This document shows positions 1 to 8,530 of a stretch of 64,000 nucleotides of DNA, piece by piece. The position numbers and the translations under genes are program-made. The DNA comes from Herbidospora daliensis (GTDB lineage Bacteria > Actinomycetota > Actinomycetes > Streptosporangiales > Streptosporangiaceae). A model generated the notes under the pieces. It saw only the letters and a list, made by a program, of their open reading frames with translations, was not told the origin of the DNA and ran no database searches. The first letter of the stretch is position 1, and every line of letters starts with the position of its first letter. The stretch lies in NCBI RefSeq assembly GCF_001570585.1, contig NZ_BBXF01000002.1, positions 1,686,077 to 1,750,076 of the forward strand, written 5' to 3'.

Positions 1-1
1 C

Positions 2-115
<114 letters not shown>

Positions 116-141
116 CCTCTATCGACCAACAGGAAACACAC

Positions 142-1260
142 ATGACTCAGGTGGAGATCGGGCGCGGTAAGACCGGACGGCGCGCCTACGCCCTCGACGA
201 GATCGGCATCGTTCCCTCGCGGCGCACCCGCGACCCCGAGGAGGTGTCGATCTCCTGGCAGATCGACGCCTACCGCTTCGACCTGCCGGTCGTGGTCAGC
301 CCGATGGACAGCGTCGTCTCACCCCGCACGGCGATCGAGATCGGCCGGCTCGGCGGCCTCGGCGTCCTCGACCTCGAAGGTCTCTGGACCCGCTACGACG
401 ACCCGCAGCCGCTGCTCGACGAGGTGGCCGAACTCGGCACCGCCGCGGCGACCCGCCGGCTGCAGGAGATCTACACCGCGCCGATCCAAGACGAGCTGAT
501 CGGCCGCCGCATCGAGGAGATCCGCGCCGCCGGGGTGACCACCGCGGTGCGGTTGTCGCCGCAGCGCACGGTCCAGCACCACAAGGCCGTCATCGACGCC
601 GGCGTCGACATCTTCGTGATCCGCGGCACCACCGTCTCGGCCGAGCACGTCTCGGGCCGGGCCGAGCCGCTGAACCTGAAGCAGTTCATCTACGAGCTCG
701 ACGTCCCGGTGATCGTCGGCGGCTGCGCCACCTACACGGCCGCCCTCCACCTGATGCGCACGGGCGCGGCGGGCGTCCTGGTCGGCTTCGGCGGCGGCGC
801 GTCCCACACGACCCGCAACGTCCTGGGCGTCGTGGTCCCGATGGCGACCGCCATCTCCGACGTGGCCGCGGCCCGCCGCGACTACATGGACGAATCGGGT
901 GGCCGCTACGTCCACGTCATCGCCGACGGCGGCATGGGCGGCTCGGGCGACATCGCCAAGGCCATCGCCTGCGGCGCCGACGCGGTCATGGTCGGCTCCC
1001 CGCTGGCCCGCGCCGCCGAGGCCCCCGGGCGGGGCTTCCACTGGGGCTCCGAGGCCCACCACCCCGACCTGCCGCGCGGCCGCCGCGTGGAGTTCGGCAC
1101 CATCGGCACCCTGGCCGAGATCCTCCACGGCCCGTCCTCGGTCGCCGACGGCTCGATGAACCTGATGGGCGCCCTGAAGCGCACGATGGCGACCTCGGGC
1201 TACAGCGACATCAAGGAGTTCCAGCGCGTCGAGGTAGTGGTCGCCCCGCCGACCCCGTGA
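142..1260 (+). CDS. guaB3: GuaB3 family IMP dehydrogenase-related protein
   Basis: This 372-aa TIM-barrel protein belongs to the IMPDH/GMP reductase superfamily but lacks the CBS pair of GuaB. The nucleotide-binding loops are recognisable (MRTGAAGVLVGFGGG around residues 205-219; ADGGMGGSGDIAKAIACGAD near 262-281). The segment aligning with the IMPDH catalytic loop (GPGSICTTR in GuaB) reads GGGASHTTR at 217-225, so the active-site cysteine appears to be His222. AGGAAA lies just upstream of the ATG. The gene probably shares a transcript with guaB and ends at the hairpin at 1272-1305. The family is certain; the reaction (IMPDH, GMP reductase or regulatory) cannot be decided from sequence. Confidence 0.93.
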   Translation: MTQVEIGRGKTGRRAYALDEIGIVPSRRTRDPEEVSISWQIDAYRFDLPVVVSPMDSVVSPRTAIEIGRLGGLGVLDLEGLWTRYDDPQPLLDEVAELGTAAATRRLQEIYTAPIQDELIGRRIEEIRAAGVTTAVRLSPQRTVQHHKAVIDAGVDIFVIRGTTVSAEHVSGRAEPLNLKQFIYELDVPVIVGGCATYTAALHLMRTGAAGVLVGFGGGASHTTRNVLGVVVPMATAISDVAAARRDYMDESGGRYVHVIADGGMGGSGDIAKAIACGADAVMVGSPLARAAEAPGRGFHWGSEAHHPDLPRGRRVEFGTIGTLAEILHGPSSVADGSMNLMGALKRTMATSGYSDIKEFQRVEVVVAPPTP

Positions 1261-1271
1261 CGACCAGCTGA

Positions 1272-1311
1272 GACAGGGCGCCGAGATCTCTCTCGGCGCC
1301 CTGTCGCGTTT
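1272..1311 (+). terminator. Strong hairpin terminator after guaB3
   Basis: A perfect 15-bp stem (1272-1286 pairs with 1291-1305) with a 4-nt loop lies 11 bp after the guaB3 stop and is followed by GCGTTTCC. The genes on either side converge, so it may stop transcription from both sides, although the T-tract is weak. Confidence 0.85.
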
Positions 1312-1348
1312 CCGGTGCGGTCGGCACACAGCGCATATGCCGAAATTT

Positions 1349-1364
1349 CGGGCGCTTGCGCCCG
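1349..1364. repeat. Short GC inverted repeat between convergent genes
   Basis: CGGGCGC-TT-GCGCCCG is a perfect inverted repeat 48 bp downstream of the nagA stop. It may act as a second, weaker terminator for the leftward amino-sugar operon. No T-tract is visible in that direction. Confidence 0.4.
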
Positions 1365-1412
1365 ATGGCTGAGGTCTGTCGTTTGTTCGGGCTACGGCGC
1401 TCCTTCGTCGGC

Positions 1413-2534
1413 TCAGATCCACTCGCCGTGGCGCATGACCCGGTGGACCTGGAGGTCCTCGTCCAGGACGACCAGGTCGGCGCGCTTGCCCACGGCGATC
1501 GAGCCGACCTCCCCGTCGAGGCCCAGCGCCTTGGCGGGGTTCAGGGAGGTGATCTCGGTCGCCTGGGGGAGGGTCAGGCCGTTCAGCTGGACGCCGCGCC
1601 GGAACGCCTTGTCCATGGTCAAAGTGCTGCCGGCGATGGAGCCGCCGCCTTCCAGGCGGGCTTCGCCGCCTCTGACCTCCACGCGCATCGGGCCCAGGTC
1701 GTAGTCGCCGTCGGGCATGCCGGCCGCGTCCATGGCGTCGGTGATGAAGGCCACGCCGCCCTTGGCGGAGCGGAGGGCGAGGTCGATGACGGCCTCGTGG
1801 AGGTGGAAGCCGTCGTTGATCAGTTCGACCGTCACCCGTTCGTCGGCCAGGGCCGCGGTGATCGGGCCGGGGTCGCGGTGGCCCAGGGGGCGCATGGCGT
1901 TGAACAGGTGGGTGGCGACCGTGGCGCCCGCGTCGATGGCGGCCTGGGCCTCGTCGTAGGTGGCGTCGGTGTGGCCGATCGCGGCGATCACGTCGTTGGC
2001 TGCGCACGCGGCGATGGCGTCGAGGGCGTTCGGGAGTTCCGGGGCGATGGTGAACATGCGGGCGTGGCCGTGCGCCGCCTTGATGAGGTCGAGGAACTCC
2101 GGCACCGACGGGTCCCGCAGGAGGGCGGGGCGGTGGGCGCCGCATTTGGCCGCCGAGATGTACGGGCCCTCGAAGTGGATGCCCGCCAGCAGGCCCTCGC
2201 GGCAGAGTTCCGCCAGTTCGCCGGCCGCTTGGCGGAGGTGGTCGAGCGGGGCGGTGACCAGGCTGGCGACCGCTGTGGTGGTGCCCTTCGACAGGTGGAA
2301 GGCGAAGGCGCGGCGGGCCTCGGTGACCAGGCCGGTGGGGTAGCCGGCGCCGCCGCCGCCGTGGACGTGCATGTCGACGAAGCCCGGCACCACGAACCGG
2401 TGGCCCAGCGACTCGCCGTCGCGGGGGGCGGCGCCGTGGCCGATGTGGGTGATGCGGCCCTCCTCGATGGCGAGCCAGCCGTCGGTGACCGCGGAGCCGG
2501 TGACGATGCGGGCGTTGACGAGGGTCGTGCTCAA
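1413..2534 (-). CDS. nagA: N-acetylglucosamine-6-phosphate deacetylase
   Basis: Cytoplasmic amidohydrolase (373 aa) that removes acetate from GlcNAc-6-phosphate in amino-sugar catabolism and wall recycling. Visible motifs are the metal ligands HVHGGGG (HVH at 56-58), HFEGP with Glu122, IGHTD (His188), THLFNAM (His209), NDGFHLH (His244) and the catalytic aspartate in ITDAMDAAG (Asp266). Length is normal for the family. The start is a TTG whose TG is shared with the TGA of the upstream SIS gene (TTGA overlap), which places the two genes in one translationally coupled operon. Longer in-frame readings upstream lie inside the SIS gene and carry no domain sequence. Confidence 0.93.
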   Translation of the reverse strand: MSTTLVNARIVTGSAVTDGWLAIEEGRITHIGHGAAPRDGESLGHRFVVPGFVDMHVHGGGGAGYPTGLVTEARRAFAFHLSKGTTTAVASLVTAPLDHLRQAAGELAELCREGLLAGIHFEGPYISAAKCGAHRPALLRDPSVPEFLDLIKAAHGHARMFTIAPELPNALDAIAACAANDVIAAIGHTDATYDEAQAAIDAGATVATHLFNAMRPLGHRDPGPITAALADERVTVELINDGFHLHEAVIDLALRSAKGGVAFITDAMDAAGMPDGDYDLGPMRVEVRGGEARLEGGGSIAGSTLTMDKAFRRGVQLNGLTLPQATEITSLNPAKALGLDGEVGSIAVGKRADLVVLDEDLQVHRVMRHGEWI

Positions 2535-3403
2535 GGCAGGATCACCGATCTCGTGAGGTGGAGCGGTTCGTCGGGGTTCAGGCCGGCGGCCAGGGCGCGG
2601 GCGACGGCCACCCGCTGGATCTTCACCAGTTCGGCCATCGGGTCGCGGGCCGACTCGACGAACGTGCCGCCGCAGTCGAGGAGCTGCGCCGCCAGGCCCT
2701 CGGGGGCGTCGCCGAGCATCCACGTCACCCGGCCGGGGCCGGCGATCGAGATCGGGCCGTGGCGGTATTCCATCGCCGGGTAGCTCTCGGTCCAGGCGCG
2801 GGCCGCCTCGCGCATCTTCAGCGCCGCCTCGGCCGCCAGGCCGGTCGTCCAGCCCCGGCCGAGGAAGGTGTACTGGCCGGCCGCCGGCAGGTCGCCGAGG
2901 TCGTCGGCGAGGGCGAGTTCCGCGTCGGCGATCGGGCCGGTCAGGTCTTCGCCCAGGTGGGCGCGGAGCAGGGCCAGCTGGGTGGTGGCGAAGCGGGTCT
3001 GTACGACCGACCGTTCGTCGGCGAAGTCGAGCACGATCACCTCGCCCGCCGCCGTCATCACCGGCGTGGCCGGGTCGGCGGTGATCGCCACGGTCGGGGT
3101 CTCGACGGCGGTCAGCAGGGCCAGCACCTCGGTCGTCGTGCCCGACCGGGTCAGCGCGAGGACCCGGTCGTAGGCGCGGCCGAGCGGGAACTCCGAGGCG
3201 GCGAAGGCGTCGGTCTCGCCCTGGCCGGCGGACTCCCGCAGGGCGGCGTACGCCTGGGCGACGAACCAGGACGTGCCGCAGCCGACCACGGCGACCCGTT
3301 CCCCCGGCCGGGGAAGCGGGGCGCTCGCGGCTAGGTCGGCGGCCCTGGCCCAGAGGGCCGGTTGTGAGGCGATTTCCGATTCGGTGTGCGTCACAACCGG
3401 CAC
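2531..3403 (-). CDS. SIS-domain sugar-phosphate isomerase/deaminase (AgaS/GlmS-like)
   Basis: This 290-aa protein carries two SIS folds like the isomerase half of GlmS but no glutaminase domain. VAVVGCGTSWF (about 38-48) and LTRSGTTTEVLALL (about 109-122) are the phosphosugar-binding loops of the first SIS domain, and ALKMREAARAWTESYPAMEYRHGP belongs to the second. It probably converts an amino-sugar phosphate, most likely the glucosamine-6-phosphate released by NagA, with which it overlaps by 4 bp. The start is GTG; a second GTG at 3394 is possible. No DasR-type operator is recognisable in the 18 bp upstream, so expression may come from the promoter of the preceding gene. The exact substrate is inferred from context. 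Confidence 0.88.
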   Translation of the reverse strand: MPVVTHTESEIASQPALWARAADLAASAPLPRPGERVAVVGCGTSWFVAQAYAALRESAGQGETDAFAASEFPLGRAYDRVLALTRSGTTTEVLALLTAVETPTVAITADPATPVMTAAGEVIVLDFADERSVVQTRFATTQLALLRAHLGEDLTGPIADAELALADDLGDLPAAGQYTFLGRGWTTGLAAEAALKMREAARAWTESYPAMEYRHGPISIAGPGRVTWMLGDAPEGLAAQLLDCGGTFVESARDPMAELVKIQRVAVARALAAGLNPDEPLHLTRSVILP

Positions 3404-3421
3404 TTTATCCAGGCGGGTCCC

Positions 3422-3985
3422 TCACGAACCGGCGGGGGCGTAGCGGTTCACCGTCACGGAGCCGCAGGTGAGGGACTCGATCAGGCGCAGCCGCAGGCGG
3501 TCCTTGACGCCGCTGAGCAGGGGGGTGGCGCCGGTGAGGATCACCGGGTGGACGGCGGTGACGATCTCGTCCAGCAGGCCCAGGCCGGCCAGTGTCGAGG
3601 CCAGCGCGTTGCCGCCGGTCAGCATGATGTTCCCGGTCCCCTCGCCCTTCAGGGCGGTCAGCTCGGCGGCCAGGCCGGCGCCCCGGATGATCCGGGTGTC
3701 GTCGGGGACCTCGGTCAGCGTGTCGGAGACGACGACCTTGGGCTTCGACCGCCACTTGGGGGCGTAGGCGATGTCGTGCGGGTGGTCGCTGACCTGGTCG
3801 GCGGTGGGCCAGTAGGAGGCCATCCAGCCGTAGACGACCCGGCCGTAGAGCAGGATGTCGGTGGCGTCGGTCTGCGCCTCGGAGAAGGCCGACAGTTCGG
3901 GGCCCATCTCGGCCCAGTCGAACTCGCCGGGGCCGTCGATGTAGCCGTCGACCGACGTGTTGACGTAATAAACGATCTTGCGCAT
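3422..3985 (-). CDS. Dihydrofolate reductase family protein (RibD C-terminal fold)
   Basis: A 187-aa protein of the RibD_C/DHFR-like superfamily. The N-terminus MRKIVYYVNTSVDGYIDGPG is typical of small actinobacterial members, and LTGGNALASTLAGLGLLDEI with the following HPVILTGATPLL is the conserved NADPH-binding half. Members of this group are usually not true folate enzymes. It starts at ATG 3983-3985 behind GAGGAG. It is the first gene of the leftward run, 18 bp ahead of the SIS gene, but any functional link to amino-sugar metabolism is unproven. Confidence 0.88.
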   Translation of the reverse strand: MRKIVYYVNTSVDGYIDGPGEFDWAEMGPELSAFSEAQTDATDILLYGRVVYGWMASYWPTADQVSDHPHDIAYAPKWRSKPKVVVSDTLTEVPDDTRIIRGAGLAAELTALKGEGTGNIMLTGGNALASTLAGLGLLDEIVTAVHPVILTGATPLLSGVKDRLRLRLIESLTCGSVTVNRYAPAGS

Positions 3986-4114
3986 GTCCGCTCCTCAGTC
4001 GTCGTTTCGCCAGTGGGTCGGAGCCGGGGGCGGGTTCTCTACATCCGTACCAACAAAAATGTCCGTCACTTCCCCTACGCTCGCGATCACTGATCAAAGG
4101 GAGGAAATGGGGAT

Positions 4115-5524
4115 ATGACGTACCTGGAGCTGTCCGAGGAAGGCGGCGGGGCGCACAAGTTCTACGAGGCCGTGGTCTCGGGGACGCGGGTGACCATCAC
4201 GTACGGCCGGATCGGAGAGAACGGGCAGGTCAAGGTCACCGACTTCCCAAGTGAGGAGAAGGCGCAGGCGGCCGCGGCCAAGAAGATCGCGGAGAAGACC
4301 AAGAAGGGCTACGCCGCGGCGGTCAGAGGGGTGCGCCAGCGCCGCTCGATCACCCGGCGGGCCATCGCCAGCACCCGCTCCACCGCCAAGCAGGCGCCGG
4401 TGCTCTGGCGGTTCGCCAGCGGCTCGGCCGCGTTCGGCATCTTCGTCGACCGCGACCGCTGCTGGGTCGGCAACCAGGCCGGGCACGTCTTCACGCTGAC
4501 CCCCGAAGGCGAGATGACCGGGCGCTACAAGCTGCCCGACGGGGTCAAGTGCATCGTCGCCGACGACTTCTGGATCTACGCGGGCTGCGACGACGGCAAG
4601 GTCTACGACCTGAGCGGCAAGGTGCCGAGGGCGGCGTACGAGATCGCCTCCGACGTGGACATCTACTGGCTCGACATCGCCGACGGCGTCCTGGGCGTCT
4701 CCGACGACTCGGGCCGCATCACCACGATCGACTACGAGGACGAGTTCCTCTGGGCCCGCACCGGCGGCGGCAGCTCCGGGTGGATGGTGCGCAACGACGC
4801 CGACGCCGTCTACCACGGGCACTCCGGCGGCGTGGCCCGCTACGACCTCCAGGGCAACCAGGCCTGGTACCAGACCGCCGCCTCCGGCGTGCTGTTCGGC
4901 TGGCAGGAGGAGAAGTCGGTGTACGCCGGCACCGCCAGCCGGACCGTGCACAAACTGGCCAAGGCCGACGGCGCGGTCGAGGCGGTCTACCGGTGCGACG
5001 CGGCGATCTACTCGTGCGCGACCTCGCCCGGCGGCCAGTACGTCTTCGCCGGCGACTCCTCCTCCTCGGTCTACTGCTTCTCCGCCGACGGCACCCGGTT
5101 GTGGAAGCTGGGCACCGGCTGCGGGTCGGCGTTCTCCATGCAGTACCTCGACGAGCGCCTCTACATCGTGACCACCGACGGCTCGCTGGCCTGCATCGAC
5201 GCGACCGAGCAGGCCATCGCGGCGGCCCGCGAGGGCACCGTCCCGCAGGCCCGCGACGTCAAGATCGCCGCCTCGCTGCCCGTCGTCGAGCCCTCGGTGA
5301 CCGTGGAGACCACGACCGACACGGGCGACGGCGTGCTCGTCGAGTGCTTCAGCGAGGGCGGCCGGCTGCGGATCCGGGTGCTCAGCCCCGGGTACGAGGC
5401 GTGGAACGTGCAGTTCCCGCGCGAGATCCGCGAGCCGGGCGCGCGCTATGTGGTCGAGGGCATCCGGCCCTCGGGCAACGGGGGCTTCTACCGCGCCTTC
5501 GGCGACATCCGCCGCCTGGTGTGA
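4115..5524 (+). CDS. WGR-domain protein with beta-propeller repeats
   Basis: The first ~75 residues form a WGR domain, the module found in poly(ADP-ribose) polymerases and MolR-like bacterial proteins; YGRIGENGQ (about 30-38) is its core motif with Tyr in place of Trp. After a basic linker (RQRRSITRRA, near 72-82) comes a long series of PQQ/WD40-like blades, recurring as segments such as GIFVDRDRCWVGNQAGHVF and VFAGDSSSSVYCFSADGTRLW. There is no signal peptide or membrane segment, so it is probably cytoplasmic. GGGAGG precedes the ATG. Its 3' end overlaps the convergent DUF6194-like gene by 37 bp. WGR domains can contact nucleic acid in PARPs; here the role is unknown. Confidence 0.85.
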   Translation: MTYLELSEEGGGAHKFYEAVVSGTRVTITYGRIGENGQVKVTDFPSEEKAQAAAAKKIAEKTKKGYAAAVRGVRQRRSITRRAIASTRSTAKQAPVLWRFASGSAAFGIFVDRDRCWVGNQAGHVFTLTPEGEMTGRYKLPDGVKCIVADDFWIYAGCDDGKVYDLSGKVPRAAYEIASDVDIYWLDIADGVLGVSDDSGRITTIDYEDEFLWARTGGGSSGWMVRNDADAVYHGHSGGVARYDLQGNQAWYQTAASGVLFGWQEEKSVYAGTASRTVHKLAKADGAVEAVYRCDAAIYSCATSPGGQYVFAGDSSSSVYCFSADGTRLWKLGTGCGSAFSMQYLDERLYIVTTDGSLACIDATEQAIAAAREGTVPQARDVKIAASLPVVEPSVTVETTTDTGDGVLVECFSEGGRLRIRVLSPGYEAWNVQFPREIREPGARYVVEGIRPSGNGGFYRAFGDIRRLV

Positions 5525-5940
5525 CGGTCGCGGGCGGCCCCGTGCGCGGCGTCGAGCAGGCGCAGCGCCTCGGGTAGCCGGGTGTCGGGGTCGACGACCG
5601 ACACCCAGCCCGCCGCGCCGTAGACCGGATGGGGGAACCAGGTGTCGCGGGCGCGGGCGTCGTGCGGCGGGGAGCCGATGACGCGCGCGAATTCGGCCCT
5701 GGGCACGGCGATGTTGAGCCGGAAGGCGCCCGGCTCGTCGAGGCCGGAGGCGGGTTCGTCGGGGTAGTCCTTCGTCACGATCGTGGCGAAGGGCTGGGTC
5801 GCCGGGATCACCCCGTCGGGCGCGTAGTAGACGAACACGTCGCCCCAGCTGACTTCGGGCGACCCGTCGCCCGGTTGTGGCCGCAGGATGAGCACGCCGT
5901 CGAGCGTCCGGGCGTGATCGATGAGGTCGTCCAGGTTCAT
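5488..5940 (-). CDS. DUF6194-like small cytoplasmic protein
   Basis: A 150-aa soluble protein beginning MNLDDLIDHARTLDGV. It contains WGDVFVYYAPDGVIP, FATIVTKDYPDEP and FRLNIAVPRAEFARVIG, and ends with a DTWFPHPVYGAAGWVSVVDP block. This pattern resembles the uncharacterised DUF6194 family. The longer in-frame reading upstream is excluded because it runs through the divergent MerR gene. No obvious ribosome-binding site precedes the ATG, so it may be translated from a leaderless message. It is divergent from the MerR gene with 57 bp between starts, which suggests regulation by that protein. No function can be assigned. Confidence 0.78.
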   Translation of the reverse strand: MNLDDLIDHARTLDGVLILRPQPGDGSPEVSWGDVFVYYAPDGVIPATQPFATIVTKDYPDEPASGLDEPGAFRLNIAVPRAEFARVIGSPPHDARARDTWFPHPVYGAAGWVSVVDPDTRLPEALRLLDAAHGAARDRHTRRRMSPKAR

Positions 5941-5997
5941 GTGTTCTAGCGTCACATTGAACTGCTTGTGGAGACTTTCGATCGGGAGACCTCGACG

Positions 5998-6738
5998 ATG
6001 ACGAAGGAAACCCTCCACCGCCCGTTGCGGACCGCCGATGTGGCCCGGCGGGCTGGCTGCTCCGTGCAGCAGGTGCGCAACCTCGAACGCGACGGGGTGC
6101 TGGCACCGCCCGCGCGGACGCCGTCGGGGTATCGCGTCTGGACCGAGAGCCACGCGCTGGCGGCGGCGGCCTACGTCGTGCTCGCCGCAGGCGTCGGGCC
6201 GGCGGAGGCGAGGGACCTCGTCCGCGTGGCCCGGACCGGCCCGGAGAGCGACCTGCTCGCGCTCGTCGACCGGGCGCACGCCCGCCTGCACGCCGAGCGG
6301 CGGGACGTCGCCCTGGCCAGGGCCGCGATCGCCGCGATCGGGGCCGAACCCCTCGACGACGCCCGGCCGCACGACGCCATGACCGTCTCCGAACTGGCCT
6401 CCGCGCTGGGGGTGCCCACCTCCACGCTGCGGTATTGGGAACGTCAAGGACTGCTCACCCCCACCCGGGCGGGTCGCGGGCGGGCCCGCGTCTACACCCC
6501 GGCCGACGTCCGGGACGCGCGGATCGTCCACCAGCTGCGCCTGGCCGGCTATCGCATCCCGCCGCTGCGGGCGCTCATGCCGACCCTGCGGGGGCACGGC
6601 CGCGCCTCCGACGTCGCCGCCGCTCTGCGGGCCCGGGACGAGAACATCGACGCGCGGTCGCGCGCCCTGCTCCAGGCGGCCGCCGGACTGTTGGCGCTGA
6701 CGACGCCATGCGGTCATCGGCCGTGCGGGCGATCCTGA
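5998..6738 (+). CDS. MerR-family regulator with two MerR DNA-binding domains
   Basis: This 246-aa protein contains two MerR-type winged helices: residues 11-50 (TADVARRAGCSVQQVRNLER) and 128-190 (VSELASALGVPTSTLRYWER). The spacer between them is helical and the C-terminus has no recognisable ligand-binding domain. Ordinary MerR proteins carry one such domain and dimerise, so one chain may mimic a dimer. The ATG at 5998 is chosen because GGGAGA lies about 6 nt upstream; an earlier ATG at 5968 would lack a site. It is divergent from the DUF6194-like gene, its probable target. The effector is unknown. Confidence 0.88.
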   Translation: MTKETLHRPLRTADVARRAGCSVQQVRNLERDGVLAPPARTPSGYRVWTESHALAAAAYVVLAAGVGPAEARDLVRVARTGPESDLLALVDRAHARLHAERRDVALARAAIAAIGAEPLDDARPHDAMTVSELASALGVPTSTLRYWERQGLLTPTRAGRGRARVYTPADVRDARIVHQLRLAGYRIPPLRALMPTLRGHGRASDVAAALRARDENIDARSRALLQAAAGLLALTTPCGHRPCGRS

Positions 6739-6787
6739 CAGGATGGGTAGGAACGACTGAGAGCCGTACAAAGGGAGAGTTGAACCC

Positions 6788-8530
6788 ATGACCGCGCTTA
6801 TGGGAACGGGGCGGCTGGGGCCGGCGGAACGCCACGCGGCCCTGTCGCAGATGGCGGCGCAGGAGCTCGACGTCGTGGTGGTCGGAGGCGGCGTGGTGGG
6901 CGCGGGCGTCGCGCTCGACGCCGCCACGCGGGGGCTCACCGTGGGGGTCGTGGAGGCGCGCGACTACGCCTCGGGCACCTCGTCGCGGTCGTCCAAGCTG
7001 ATCCACGGCGGGCTGCGCTATCTCGAACAGCTCAACTTCGACCTGGTCAGAGAGGCGCTCCAGGAGCGGGCGCTGCTGCTGCAGCGCATCGCCCCCCACC
7101 TGGTGCGGCCGGTGCCGTTCCTGTTCCCGCTCACCCACACGGGCTGGGAGCGGCCCTACGTCGGCGCGGGCCTGGTGCTCTACGACTCGCTGGGGTTCTC
7201 GTTCGGGTTCACCCGGGGCGTGCCGGGCCACCGGCACCTGTCGCGCACCCGCGCGCTGCGGCTGGCCCCGGCGCTGCGGAAGACCGCGTTCAAGGGGGCC
7301 GTCCAGTACTGGGACGCCCAGGTCGACGACGCCCGCTACGTCATGACCCTGCTGCGCACCGCCGCCACCTACGGCGCCCACGTCGCCTCCCGCACCCAGG
7401 TCGTGGGCTTCCTGCGCGAGGGGGAGCGGGTCACCGGGGTCCGGGTGCGCGACCTGGAGACCGGCGAGGAGATCGACATCAGGGCCCGGCAGGTCGTCAA
7501 CGCCACCGGGGTGTGGACCGACGACATCCAGGAGCTCGTCGGCGGGCGGGGGCAGATCCACGTCAAGGCGTCCAAGGGCGTGCACCTGCTGGTGCCGCGC
7601 GACCGCATCCACTCGCTGACCGGGATCATCCTGCGTACCGAGAAGTCGGTGCTCTTCGTGATCCCGTGGGGGCGCCACTGGATCATCGGCACCACCGACA
7701 CGGCCTGGACCCTCGACCTGGCCCACCCGGCCGCCTCCCGGACCGACATCGACTACGTCCTCGACCACGTCAACGAGGTGCTGGCGGTCCCGCTGACGAG
7801 AGACGACGTCGAAGGGGTGTACGCCGGCCTGCGGCCGCTGCTGCGGGGCGAGTCGGAGCAGACGTCCAAGTTGTCGCGCGAGCACGTCGTCGCCCACCCG
7901 GTGCCGGGGCTGGTGCTGGTCGCGGGCGGCAAGTTCACCACCTACCGCAAGATGGCCGCCGACGCCGTCGACGCGGTGGTGCACGGCCTGGCCACCCGGG
8001 TGCCGCCCTCGTGCACCGACACCGTCCCGCTCGTGGGGGCCGAGGGCTACCAGGCCCGCTGGAACTCCCGCTACCGGCTGGCCCAGCAGTCGGGCCTGCA
8101 CGTCGCCCGCATCGAGCACCTGCTCCAGCGCTACGGCTCGATGATGGACGAGGTGCTGGGCCTCATCGAAGACGACCCGAGCCTGGCCCGCCCGCTGACC
8201 GGCGCCGACGACCACCTGCGGGCCGAGATCGTCTACGCCGCCACCCACGAGGGCGCCCGGCACCTCAACGACGTGCTCAGCCGGCGCACCCACATCTCGA
8301 TCGAGACCTTCCACCGCGGCCTGGCCGTCGCCGAGGAGGTCGCCCAGCTCCTCGCGGGTCCGCTGGGCTGGGACGACGACCAGGTCAAACGTGAGGTGGA
8401 GTACTACACCAAGCGGATCGAGGCCGAGCGCGCCGCCCAGGAGACCGACACCGACCAGGAGGCCGACGCGATCACCATCGGCGCGCCCGAGATCGTCCCG
8501 GTGGCCGCGCCCGACCGCAAACCCGTCTAG
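6788..8530 (+). CDS. glpD: Glycerol-3-phosphate dehydrogenase (FAD-dependent)
   Basis: A 580-aa flavoenzyme that oxidises sn-glycerol-3-phosphate to dihydroxyacetone phosphate and feeds electrons to the respiratory chain at the membrane face. The FAD-binding VVGGGVVGAG lies at about 31-40, followed by TSSRSSKLIHGGLRYLEQ, which is diagnostic of GlpD. FVIPWGRHWIIGTTDT and VAGGKFTTYRKMA are further family signatures, and the C-terminal helical domain is complete. GGGAGAG precedes the ATG. No glpF or glpK is adjacent. The stop overlaps the convergent beta-propeller gene by 4 bp. Confidence 0.96.
   Translation: MTALMGTGRLGPAERHAALSQMAAQELDVVVVGGGVVGAGVALDAATRGLTVGVVEARDYASGTSSRSSKLIHGGLRYLEQLNFDLVREALQERALLLQRIAPHLVRPVPFLFPLTHTGWERPYVGAGLVLYDSLGFSFGFTRGVPGHRHLSRTRALRLAPALRKTAFKGAVQYWDAQVDDARYVMTLLRTAATYGAHVASRTQVVGFLREGERVTGVRVRDLETGEEIDIRARQVVNATGVWTDDIQELVGGRGQIHVKASKGVHLLVPRDRIHSLTGIILRTEKSVLFVIPWGRHWIIGTTDTAWTLDLAHPAASRTDIDYVLDHVNEVLAVPLTRDDVEGVYAGLRPLLRGESEQTSKLSREHVVAHPVPGLVLVAGGKFTTYRKMAADAVDAVVHGLATRVPPSCTDTVPLVGAEGYQARWNSRYRLAQQSGLHVARIEHLLQRYGSMMDEVLGLIEDDPSLARPLTGADDHLRAEIVYAATHEGARHLNDVLSRRTHISIETFHRGLAVAEEVAQLLAGPLGWDDDQVKREVEYYTKRIEAERAAQETDTDQEADAITIGAPEIVPVAAPDRKPV

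Noticed and set aside
319-2145. Long leftward open frame of about 600 codons antisense to guaB3 and running into nagA
   Set aside because: It is Arg/Pro/Gly/Ala-rich low-complexity sequence with no motif and arises because stops are rare in GC-rich antisense frames. The genes it covers have intact enzyme motifs.
2531-3985. DasR-type operator upstream of the nagA operon
   Set aside because: I looked for the TGGTCTAGACCA-like dyad in 3404-3421 and 3986-4114 and saw nothing close.
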